Below, in pieces: positions 53,605 to 61,896 of a stretch of DNA of 64,000 bases. The position numbers were made by a program, and so were the translations under genes. This stretch comes from Methanospirillum hungatei JF-1 (GTDB taxonomy: Archaea > Halobacteriota > Methanomicrobia > Methanomicrobiales > Methanospirillaceae): assembly GCF_000013445.1 (NCBI RefSeq), contig NC_007796.1, forward strand, positions 3,136,936 through 3,200,935. Direction: 5' to 3'. Position 1 is the stretch's first letter. Every line of letters begins with the position of its first letter. The notes beneath the pieces were generated by a model, which saw only the letters and a list, made by a program, of their open reading frames with translations, was not told where the DNA came from and did not search any database.

Positions 53605-54377
53605 GATCCCGCCACCAGGTTTGCGATCATCGCAGCAGAGGCTCCGGCGACAAACCCTGCATCAATATTTACCACCGTCAGGACCGAACAGGACTGGAGC
53701 ATGCTGGCTAGGGCAGCCTGACCTGCGCCCATGTACCCGTACCCGGTTGAGACCGGCACCCCGATGACCGGGCGATCCACAAGACCGGCCACCACAGATG
53801 GCAGGGTTCCTTCCCTTCCCGCTGCAACGACGAAGGCATGACACCCCTCCATCTCCCGGATGACGGGGAAGAGACGATGAATGCCGGCAACACCGACATC
53901 ATATGCCCTTCGAACTTCACACCCCATCTCTTCGGCTATTATCCTGGCCTCCTCGGCAACCCGTATATCTGACGTGCCGGCGGTGATGATCCCGACAACT
54001 CCCCCGGTCTTCGGAGCTGGTGTCCCCTTCGCCAGGACCAGAACGCGCCCTTCATCCGACCATGCAGATGATATATCCTCACTCCGTGCCCATTCCATGA
54101 GTGAGACGGCAGTTTCAGGGTCAAGACGGGATATGATACATCTTCCGGCGGATGTGACATAACGTTCAATAATCGAACGGAGATGAGCTGGCTCTTTTCC
54201 TTCTGCAAGGATCACTTCAGGGATACCGCACCGGGCCTTCCTGGACATGTCAAGGCATGCCACCGAGCCGACCGGTAGAACTGATTCAGCACATATCTGT
54301 GCCAGCGCCTCGTCTGGACTCAATGTGTGGTCATATGCCGCCTGCAGAATATGTTTCAGATCCGGTCCTTTCTCCAT
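53601..54377 (-). CDS. larB: nickel-pincer-cofactor synthesis protein LarB (AIR-carboxylase fold)
   Basis: 258 residues from the ATG at 54377. LarB carboxylates the pyridinium ring of nicotinic acid adenine dinucleotide and releases AMP in the first step of nickel-pincer nucleotide synthesis. The PurE-like core is [36 protein letters not shown] and [14 protein letters not shown]. An upstream frame to 54575 adds unlikely N-terminal sequence. LarC and LarE are not in the window. The partner nadM forms the NaAD/NAD pool. Confidence 0.85.
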   Translation of the reverse strand: MEKGPDLKHILQAAYDHTLSPDEALAQICAESVLPVGSVACLDMSRKARCGIPEVILAEGKEPAHLRSIIERYVTSAGRCIISRLDPETAVSLMEWARSEDISSAWSDEGRVLVLAKGTPAPKTGGVVGIITAGTSDIRVAEEARIIAEEMGCEVRRAYDVGVAGIHRLFPVIREMEGCHAFVVAAGREGTLPSVVAGLVDRPVIGVPVSTGYGYMGAGQAALASMLQSCSVLTVVNIDAGFVAGASAAMIANLVAGS

Positions 54378-54426
54378 ATGGAATAAGTACGATATGCAAG
54401 AAACAGTACATAATAGGTTCATTGCG
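54378..54426. promoter_or_regulatory. compact divergent promoter region of larB and the small membrane protein gene
   Basis: Only 49 bases. GTACATAATAGG (about 54401-54412) reads as a TATA-like element on both strands. Neither start has a clear ribosome site, so leaderless transcripts are likely. Confidence 0.4.
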
Positions 54427-54744
54427 ATGAGTATTCTCTTTCTGATATCAGTCTTTGGTGTGCTTGTCTGCATCTTCCTCTGGCTGCGTGATATCCGGAT
54501 CTGGGCACGGTCCCTGCTTCCCGGGTACAGGAAAGCCTCAATACACGGAGTATACCAGACTGCGCTTGCAACCACTGGTGCAGGTATCGTTTACCTGTGG
54601 CCGGAGGTCTCCATCCTGGGGACCGGGGTTGTCCTGCTTGGACTGTACCTTCAGGGAAAAGAGGAGAGAGAGAAGATCTGGACAGACGAACCGGCAATAA
54701 CCAGGTTCTTCGGGAGTGTTCCCCGGAATAATACCAGAAGGTAA
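54427..54744 (+). CDS. small membrane protein of unknown function
   Basis: 105 residues with an N-terminal membrane segment (about 2-20), one or two more segments (about 44-62, 64-80) and a charged tail. A cytosolic loop LRDIRIWARSLLPGYRKAS is basic. No family recognised. An ATG at 54394 would lengthen it by 11 residues. It ends 5 bases before HisRS and may be cotranscribed with it. Confidence 0.55.
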   Translation: MSILFLISVFGVLVCIFLWLRDIRIWARSLLPGYRKASIHGVYQTALATTGAGIVYLWPEVSILGTGVVLLGLYLQGKEEREKIWTDEPAITRFFGSVPRNNTRR

Positions 54745-54748
54745 CATC

Positions 54749-55975
54749 ATGATTCAAAAACCACGCGGGACACGGGATATGCTCCCTGATGAGATGGAGC
54801 GGCGTCGTGAGATAGAAGCACGGATGCGGGCACGGGCACGACTCTATGGTTTTCGGGAGATAGCAACCCCGGTATTTGAAGAACTGGAGCTCTTCACCAT
54901 CCGGTCAGGAGAGGGGATCATCAATGAGATGTACGTGTTTGAGGACAAGGGTGGCAGGTCGCTTGCACTCAGGCCGGAACTGACCGCACCGGTTCTCCGG
55001 ATGTATGTTGAAGAGGGGAGATCGCTCAACAAACCCGTCAAATGGTGCTATTTTGCCGACTGTTTCAGATATGAGCGACCACAAAAGGGAAGATACCGCC
55101 AGTTCTGGCAGTTCGGGGCAGAACTTATCGGGGCAGACTCTGCCATGGGGGATGCGGAGGTTATCACACTCGGATATGACCTTCTCAGGACGGCAGGAGT
55201 AACGTTTGTCCTCCGCATCGGCCATCTCTCCTTCATGCGTACCCTCCTTGCAGATCTTGCCGATGGAGATAAAAAGAAGATCCGGGCATTTCTTGACAAG
55301 CGTGAGGAAGAAGCCGCAATAACATACCTCCGCGATATCGGACGGGACGACCTGTGTGATCCCCTCATCCGGCTGTGTGGTGCCCGGACGCTTGAAGATG
55401 TTTTTGCAATCATTGGAGAGATTCCGGAGGCTGCACGGGTTCGGGAGATGTTTGCCATCCTCGACGCATCGGGTATCCCGTACGAGATAAACCCGGCGAT
55501 TGCACGGGGTCTTGATTATTACACCGGAGTGGTCTTTGAATGCTTTGCCGAGGGGCTGGGTGCCGAAAACCAGATCCTTGGTGGTGGTGCATACCGTCTT
55601 GCCCATCTCTTTGGTGGAGAAGATACTCCATCGGCCGGATTTGCCATCGGTTTTGACCGGGTAATGGTTGCCCTTGGTGAAGCGAGCTGGGTCCCCTGGC
55701 AGCCACAGGTGATGATCATAACCACGAACGAAGGACGGGACTATGCTCTCACCATTGCCGGGCAGTTCAGGATGAATGGCATCATCACCGAGACTGACCT
55801 GATGGACCGGAGCTTCTCAGCTCAGATGAAGGCTGCAGGGAAGAGTGCAGACTATGCGGTCATCATCGGAAAGGATGAGGTTGAAACCGGGACCATTACC
55901 CTTAAAGACCTGAAGGCCGGAACCCAGGAGAAGATCACAGCTGATGAGGCAATACAGAAACTGACATCCGCTTAA
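54749..55975 (+). CDS. hisS: histidine--tRNA ligase
   Basis: Class II synthetase, 408 residues. [15 protein letters not shown] at the start, motif 2 region [19 protein letters not shown], the His signature [11 protein letters not shown], and motif 3 [14 protein letters not shown]-terminal anticodon-binding domain is complete. The ATG at 54749 follows GAAGGT; an upstream start at 54716 lies in the membrane-protein gene. Confidence 0.96.
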   Translation: MIQKPRGTRDMLPDEMERRREIEARMRARARLYGFREIATPVFEELELFTIRSGEGIINEMYVFEDKGGRSLALRPELTAPVLRMYVEEGRSLNKPVKWCYFADCFRYERPQKGRYRQFWQFGAELIGADSAMGDAEVITLGYDLLRTAGVTFVLRIGHLSFMRTLLADLADGDKKKIRAFLDKREEEAAITYLRDIGRDDLCDPLIRLCGARTLEDVFAIIGEIPEAARVREMFAILDASGIPYEINPAIARGLDYYTGVVFECFAEGLGAENQILGGGAYRLAHLFGGEDTPSAGFAIGFDRVMVALGEASWVPWQPQVMIITTNEGRDYALTIAGQFRMNGIITETDLMDRSFSAQMKAAGKSADYAVIIGKDEVETGTITLKDLKAGTQEKITADEAIQKLTSA

Positions 55976-55976
55976 T

Positions 55977-57797
55977 ATGGCATCACCAAAACCTGCTCAT
56001 GCAGATGACCTTGCGAAACAACAGCGTAGCATAAGTGTTGCCGAATTTTTTGAGAAGAACAAACATCTTCTCGGTTTTGACTCCCCGACCCGTGGCATTG
56101 TCACGACGGTGAAAGAAGCGATTGATAATGCACTTGATGCCTGTGAAGAGGCCGGAGTCCTTCCTGATATCTATCTTGGCATCTTCCAGATGGAGGGTGA
56201 TATCTTCAAGGTTGTCGTGGAGGACAACGGACCGGGTATCGTTCCGGAGAATATTCCCTATGTCTTTGGAAAACTCCTCTATGGTTCACGGTTTCACCAG
56301 ATCAGGCAGTCACGTGGACAGCAGGGTATCGGGATATCCGCCGCCGTCCTCTATGCCCAACTGACAAGTGGCAGACCAACCCTTGTCATCTCCCGGTGCG
56401 GATCTGATCGTCCGGCGTTCCGGTTCCTGGTCCAGATCAAAACCGAGACAAATGAACCGGAGATCCTGAAACGGGAAGAGACCACCTGGGACCGGGTGCA
56501 CGGGACCAGAATAGAGATAGAGTTTAAAAGCTCCCTCACCGCCAGGAAGAGGTTGATCGAATACCTGCGATATACTTCGGTGGTCAACCCCCATGCCCGT
56601 ATCAGGGTGGAGATAGATGGAGAAGCAATCCTCTTTGACCGGGCCAGTGACGAACCGATCATCCCTCCGCAGGCCATACTCCCCCATCCGCACGGGGTGG
56701 AACTTGGAGAACTCAAACGTATTGCAGCCGGTTCCAAAGAGCCACTTGAACCATTTCTCATCAATAGTTTCTCCAGAGTCGGTCAGAAGACTGCTCATGA
56801 GATCATCCAGCTGGCAGGGCTGAAAGAGACGACGAAAGCCAATAAACTGGATGCCGATGGTCTTGCACGTCTGCAGTCAGCAATGCAGCAGGTAAAAGTC
56901 CCGCCCCCGCCTGCAAACCAGTGTCTCTCACCAATCGGGGAAGTTCTTATCAGGCAGGGTCTTGAAAAAGAGTTCCAGTTTGACTTCTGTTCTGCACGGA
57001 CACGACCGGCAAGCGTATACCATGGTCACCCGTTCATCGTCGAGGCTGCCCTTGGATATGGAGGTAAACTGGACGCTGAAGGAAATGCCCGGATCATGCG
57101 GTTTGCAAACCGGGTTCCCCTTATGTACCAGCAGGGTGCCTGCGCCATCACCGGATGCATCAGTGCGGTAAACTGGCGGACCTATAATATCAGCCAGTCA
57201 GGGCTCCCAACCGGGCCGGTCCTTATCCTGGTTCATGTTGCCTCAACCAATGTTCCCTTTACCAGTGAAAGTAAGGATGCCATAGCGTCCATACCGGAGA
57301 TTGAACGGGAGATTACCCTTGCACTGCAAGAACTCGGGCGGGATCTCAAGACCTTCCTCTCACGAAGGGACAAAAGCAGGCTCTCAGAAGAGCGTGCCCG
57401 GGCAATCTGTGCCATCATACCCGAGATTGCAACAAAGGTTGCTGAGACCATCGAAAAGCCGGTCCCTGATATCACCCCGATTGAAGGTCAGATCATGCGA
57501 CGGCTGGTTACAAAGAAATGGACCGATAATGGGACCGTGAACGTATCTATTCAGAACTATACCTCCCATGCCCTTGATCTGACCCTCTATCTCATAACCC
57601 CGGATGATGTCAGCACCGCAGATCCCCCTGCTGTCTTTGTTGAAGAGATGGGAACAGATAAGTCCGCGGTCTGGCAGATGCGGCTTGCCGGTGGGGAAAA
57701 CTGGCAGCTCAGGTATACCGGGACCGGAAATGGCATGATTGACATCAGGGGTGTTGATGAAAAGAAGAAAGTGGTGGTAGATCTTGACCGGTCATAA
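55977..57797 (+). CDS. top6B: DNA topoisomerase VI subunit B
   Basis: ATPase subunit of the type IIB topoisomerase that relaxes and decatenates DNA. 606 residues. GHKL fold with [12 protein letters not shown] (N box), VVEDNGPGI and [15 protein letters not shown]; the small H2TH domain lies near 240-300 and the transducer domain after it. Starts one base after the HisRS stop and overlaps Top6A by 14 bases. Confidence 0.97.
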   Translation: MASPKPAHADDLAKQQRSISVAEFFEKNKHLLGFDSPTRGIVTTVKEAIDNALDACEEAGVLPDIYLGIFQMEGDIFKVVVEDNGPGIVPENIPYVFGKLLYGSRFHQIRQSRGQQGIGISAAVLYAQLTSGRPTLVISRCGSDRPAFRFLVQIKTETNEPEILKREETTWDRVHGTRIEIEFKSSLTARKRLIEYLRYTSVVNPHARIRVEIDGEAILFDRASDEPIIPPQAILPHPHGVELGELKRIAAGSKEPLEPFLINSFSRVGQKTAHEIIQLAGLKETTKANKLDADGLARLQSAMQQVKVPPPPANQCLSPIGEVLIRQGLEKEFQFDFCSARTRPASVYHGHPFIVEAALGYGGKLDAEGNARIMRFANRVPLMYQQGACAITGCISAVNWRTYNISQSGLPTGPVLILVHVASTNVPFTSESKDAIASIPEIEREITLALQELGRDLKTFLSRRDKSRLSEERARAICAIIPEIATKVAETIEKPVPDITPIEGQIMRRLVTKKWTDNGTVNVSIQNYTSHALDLTLYLITPDDVSTADPPAVFVEEMGTDKSAVWQMRLAGGENWQLRYTGTGNGMIDIRGVDEKKKVVVDLDRS

Positions 57798-58884
57798 GGA
57801 GAGCATCAGGGAGCATACCCTCAAACGACTACTTGCCATCCCGGAAAAGTGGTACGAGCAGATGACCAGGGGCGAACTCCCCTCCATCACCATGCCGACC
57901 CGGACAAAACGAAACATCGCCTATGATGAAGAGGCCGAGGTATGGAAGTACGGCGACCGGGAACGGCTTCGGGAGGCTGGAACAGAGAAGAGTGCCCTAC
58001 ACATCCTCAAGATGGCATATGTCATCTGGTTTTTAAAACATCAGATAACAGAAAACCGGTCATCAACACTCAGAGAGTTATATTACATATCAGAAGGCTG
58101 GAAGCGGGCAAAGTTTGCTGCACAAAACGACTCAAATCTGTTGGTGGAAGACCTTGAGATCCTGACCGATGTCCAGCGTGAGCACTTTCACCTGCGCCCT
58201 GAAGAGGACGGTGCAAGTATCTTTGGTCCGCTCAGAATCCGGGAAGACACAAGACGAGGCACCAGAGAACTGCACTGCCAGGATGATATCGGAGAGTCAG
58301 GATACCAGATACCGACCAATGTTGATTCCCTCGAATTTGTCGAGCATGATGCACAGATGGTTATAGCCATCGAGACCGGTGGTATGTATGCCCGTCTCAT
58401 CGAGAACGGATTTGACGAGAAGTACCAGGCCATCCTTGTACACCTGAAAGGACAACCGGCACGATCAACCCGGAGAGTCCTCAACCGGCTGGCCAGTGAG
58501 TTTCAGCTTCCGGTCACAGTATTTACCGATGGTGATCCCTGGTCATACCGAATCTTTGCAAGTGTTGCCTATGGGGCGATTAAAAGTGCTCATATATCAG
58601 AGATTCTCGTCACCCCGTCCGCCCGGTTCATCGGGGTGCAGCCATCAGATATCAGGGATTATGACCTTCCGTCAGACTTGCTGACCGAGCAGGATATCGC
58701 AGCACTCAAAGCCGAATTAACCGATCCCCGGTTTGCAGGTGACTATTGGAAAGAACAAATAAACCTTCAGCTTGCATTAAACCTGAAGTCAGAGCAGCAA
58801 GCATTTGCAGCACGGGGCCTTGATTTTGTGACGGATGAATACCTGCCGGCAAGACTATCTGACATGGGTGTATTACGGAAATAA
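57784..58884 (+). CDS. top6A: DNA topoisomerase VI subunit A
   Basis: DNA-cutting subunit, related to Spo11. 366 residues. The catalytic Tyr lies in [11 protein letters not shown] (Tyr100/Tyr101). The Toprim domain has [14 protein letters not shown] and [13 protein letters not shown] for Mg ions. TTG start at 57784, within the 3' end of top6B; no later Met fits before the conserved N-terminal part, so the TTG is likely genuine and coupled. Confidence 0.95.
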   Translation: MTGHKESIREHTLKRLLAIPEKWYEQMTRGELPSITMPTRTKRNIAYDEEAEVWKYGDRERLREAGTEKSALHILKMAYVIWFLKHQITENRSSTLRELYYISEGWKRAKFAAQNDSNLLVEDLEILTDVQREHFHLRPEEDGASIFGPLRIREDTRRGTRELHCQDDIGESGYQIPTNVDSLEFVEHDAQMVIAIETGGMYARLIENGFDEKYQAILVHLKGQPARSTRRVLNRLASEFQLPVTVFTDGDPWSYRIFASVAYGAIKSAHISEILVTPSARFIGVQPSDIRDYDLPSDLLTEQDIAALKAELTDPRFAGDYWKEQINLQLALNLKSEQQAFAARGLDFVTDEYLPARLSDMGVLRK

Positions 58885-58926
58885 TCCGCTACAATCACTA
58901 TCACTATATCCTTTTTCCTCCTGATC

Positions 58927-59757
58927 ATGAGTATGGATGCTTTCTCACTCCCCGCGATAATGCTCCCCCTTCTCATCAACGCTAGTATCCTGCTAATCAC
59001 CCTCCTCTATGGATGCCGGGAGGATATCAGAGAGCGGGCAGTTCCGGTGGTGATGTGGTACCCGGCGGCTGCTGTTGGTACATTGATGCTGATATGGTTC
59101 TGGTACTCGGTCATTACATCAGGTGATCTCCCCTATATGATGCCGCTTATTCCCCTGATCCTCTTCTTTGTCATCGCATTCTATCTCTTTACGAGATTTC
59201 ATCTCATGGGGATGGCAGATACCAAGGCACTCATCCTGATCACGGTCCTGGTCCCCTGTTTCCCGTTCGTTCCCCTCACCGGCTATCCGCTCTTTGGTTT
59301 TCCCCCCTATGTCTTCTTTCCCTTCACTGTACTCTTTAATGCCGTCGTCCTGAACCTGCTTTTGCCGGTGGCCTTCTTCATTTCAAACCTCATAAAAGGG
59401 AACAAAGCCCCCCTTCCCTACCTCTTCCTGGGTTACCCGGTCAAAGGTGAGACCATAGCAGATGAGTTCGGCATCGTCATGGAACACTTTGAAGAGACGG
59501 ACGGAACTCTTCAGCGGTCATTCATTCCGGTCAGAGCAGCAATCAAAGACATGTTGGCCGGAGGAAAGCGGGTGTATACAAAATCCCTTAAAGAAAACCC
59601 AACTCAATACCGGAAAGAACTCGATCTCTATAAGAAAGCCGGGACCGTGTGGATCAGTTATGGAGTTCCGTTCCTCATTCCCATCACTGCAGGGTTTCTC
59701 ACCGCGATGATCTTTGGTGACTTTTTAATGGCTCTCCTCACCCTGATCGCGTCGTAG
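58927..59757 (+). CDS. A24-family prepilin/preflagellin peptidase
   Basis: 276 residues, membrane aspartic protease that removes the signal from archaellin/pilin precursors. The two catalytic Asp are Asp33 (GCREDIRERAVP) and Asp98 (LMGMADTKAL), with the spacing seen in archaeal FlaK/PibD enzymes. About six membrane segments. A cytosolic domain of about 80 residues (roughly 160-245) sits before the last segments, longer than the minimal enzymes. It is isolated, with no pilin gene beside it. Confidence 0.85.
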   Translation: MSMDAFSLPAIMLPLLINASILLITLLYGCREDIRERAVPVVMWYPAAAVGTLMLIWFWYSVITSGDLPYMMPLIPLILFFVIAFYLFTRFHLMGMADTKALILITVLVPCFPFVPLTGYPLFGFPPYVFFPFTVLFNAVVLNLLLPVAFFISNLIKGNKAPLPYLFLGYPVKGETIADEFGIVMEHFEETDGTLQRSFIPVRAAIKDMLAGGKRVYTKSLKENPTQYRKELDLYKKAGTVWISYGVPFLIPITAGFLTAMIFGDFLMALLTLIAS

Positions 59758-59920
59758 GATACCTAAAAAACCACATTTATAAAGACTTGGGCAGCCTTTT
59801 CATGATATCACTGATCTGATGATTCCCATCACCAGAAAAGAGATATCAGATCGCGTTTTTGAGCCAGATAAGGTATATAATAAAAGGAATGAATGACCAA
59901 TTATAACCCGGTGAAAATAT
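59758..59920. promoter_or_regulatory. spacer before the PIN-ATPase gene
   Basis: 163 bases, AT-rich, with CACATTTATAAAGAC (near 59772) as a TATA-like element and AAGGTATATAATAAAAG (59871-59887) closer to the start. No ORF seen. Confidence 0.45.
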
Positions 59921-61888
59921 TTGAAAATAGTTCCTGATACCAGCGTCGTCATAGACGGACGCATCACCAATCTAATTGATACCGGAGAATATAACGGAGC
60001 CCATATAATAATACCGGAAGCAGTCGTTGCTGAACTTGAGGCCCAGGCAAACCAGGGAAGAGAAATAGGTTTCTCGGGCCTGACAGAACTTCAGGAGCTC
60101 TGCAAACTTGCCGAACAGGGGATAATATCGATAGAATTTGTTGGTGTCCGCCCCACCCTTGAGCAGGTAAAACTTGCCAGCGGCGGTGAAATTGATGCAC
60201 TTATCCGGAAAGTTGCCATCGATTACGGAGCCAGGTTTATCACGAGTGATGTAGTCCAGTCTGAGGTCGCAAAGGCAAAAGGCATTGATGTACTGTATCT
60301 CAAGCCACAGGTGGAAGACTTTACTCCGCTTGCCATAGACCAGTTTTTTGATGAACATACCATCGCCGTTTACCTGAAAGAACGGGCAAAGCCGGTTGCA
60401 CGAAAAGGAACCATCCAGAAGACCGAGACGATGACCCTGCGTGACCAGCTCTGCACGGAGTACGAACTGCGAATGATCGCCCAGGAGATCCTTGAACGGG
60501 CAAAACGTGACCCGGACGGATTTATCGAGATTGAAAAGCGGGGAGTTACGGTTGTCCAGATAGGATCCATGCGGATATCAATTACCAGACGTCCCTTCTC
60601 TGACGGGATGGAGATTACCGCAGTCAGGCCGATCGTTGACCTCTCACTGGATGATTATTCCGAAGCAGATCTCATAAAGCAGATGCTTCGGGGAGAAAAG
60701 CCGGGGATTCTTATCACCGGACCACCAGGATGTGGAAAGACCACCCTTGCCCAGGCTATTGCAACCTACCTCTGTGATGAAGGGGTTATCATCAAAACCA
60801 TGGAACAGCCACGGGAGATGCTTGTTCCAGACCAGATCACCCAGTATACTGCCCTTGACGGGAGTATGGCCAATACCGCGGACGTACTCCTCCTGGTCAG
60901 GCCTGATTTTGTCATCTTTGATGAACTTCGCAGAAACGAGGACTTTGAAGTATTTGCCGACATGCGACTTGCCGGCATCGGAATGATCGGAATCATCCAT
61001 GCCGTGTCACCCCATGAGGCACTCCAGCGATTTGCGGACCGGCTTGACTTCTCTGTCCTTGCACAGATCTTTGGCAGCATGATCTATGTCAGGGATGGGC
61101 AGATACACCAGATCTGCTCAACCGCCTTCTCTATGAAGGTCCCGGAGGGCATTGACTCTGATATGCAGATAAGACCCGTCACGACGGTTTCAGATGTAAA
61201 GACGAACCTTCCAATCTTTGAGATATTCAGATATGGCACGGAGACAATTGTTCTTCCGGTTGAGGAGGGAGAAGAACCAGAAAACTCCGAGAAGTATGTA
61301 CCCCCTGAAGAGACCGTCATGCATGCAGAGCAGCGGGAGGAACCAGTAGAGGAGAAGCCATCTGATGACGAAGAGCCGGACGAGGAAGAGGAGGATACCA
61401 ATGCCTGGTCCATCACCGAACGGGACATCCAGCGGGAGATAGGCCGATACACCGGTGGCGAGGTCACTGTTGAGATGCTCTCTGCTACAAAGGCAGTTGT
61501 CTATATCGATGACCGGGATGTTCCGGCAGCTATAGGAAAAGGCGGAAAGAACATCGCTGCAATCGTCAACAAGGTCGGCGTCGGCATTGACATCAGACCA
61601 TCATCAGAACTTGCAAAGAAAGTAAAGGCCCTCTCACCAGGATCACCAGACCGGGAGGAACTGACCCTTGGTGACGGGCTGCAGGTCAGAATAGACAAAA
61701 AACAACTTTCCATCATCTCTCCGGATAACACCGGGAAGATTGTGGATGTCTTTGCCGGACGGGAGTATCTCTTTACCGCCACGGTGAATGACTCTGGTGA
61801 GATCCACCTGGCGAAAAACAGCACCATCGCCCAGGAGATGCTGCGCAGATATAATGAGGGCGAACCCATCAGGCTCAAAACAGTGTGA
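59921..61888 (+). CDS. PIN-domain ATPase with KH domain
   Basis: 655 residues. N-terminal PIN RNase domain ([29 protein letters not shown]), then a secretion-type ATPase of the VirB11/PilT class with P-loop GPPGCGKTT near 266-274 and DEVR-like [11 protein letters not shown]. After an acidic Glu/Asp linker (about 440-490) comes a KH domain with [15 protein letters not shown]. An archaeal COG1855 protein, probably in RNA handling; its substrate is unknown. TTG start at 59921, 6 bases after GGTGA, since no ATG fits the PIN start. Confidence 0.88.
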   Translation: MKIVPDTSVVIDGRITNLIDTGEYNGAHIIIPEAVVAELEAQANQGREIGFSGLTELQELCKLAEQGIISIEFVGVRPTLEQVKLASGGEIDALIRKVAIDYGARFITSDVVQSEVAKAKGIDVLYLKPQVEDFTPLAIDQFFDEHTIAVYLKERAKPVARKGTIQKTETMTLRDQLCTEYELRMIAQEILERAKRDPDGFIEIEKRGVTVVQIGSMRISITRRPFSDGMEITAVRPIVDLSLDDYSEADLIKQMLRGEKPGILITGPPGCGKTTLAQAIATYLCDEGVIIKTMEQPREMLVPDQITQYTALDGSMANTADVLLLVRPDFVIFDELRRNEDFEVFADMRLAGIGMIGIIHAVSPHEALQRFADRLDFSVLAQIFGSMIYVRDGQIHQICSTAFSMKVPEGIDSDMQIRPVTTVSDVKTNLPIFEIFRYGTETIVLPVEEGEEPENSEKYVPPEETVMHAEQREEPVEEKPSDDEEPDEEEEDTNAWSITERDIQREIGRYTGGEVTVEMLSATKAVVYIDDRDVPAAIGKGGKNIAAIVNKVGVGIDIRPSSELAKKVKALSPGSPDREELTLGDGLQVRIDKKQLSIISPDNTGKIVDVFAGREYLFTATVNDSGEIHLAKNSTIAQEMLRRYNEGEPIRLKTV

Positions 61889-61896
61889 GGGTGTGA

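Noticed and set aside
54905-55606. 233-residue minus-strand frame within hisS
   Set aside because: Antisense to a complete HisRS with all motifs.
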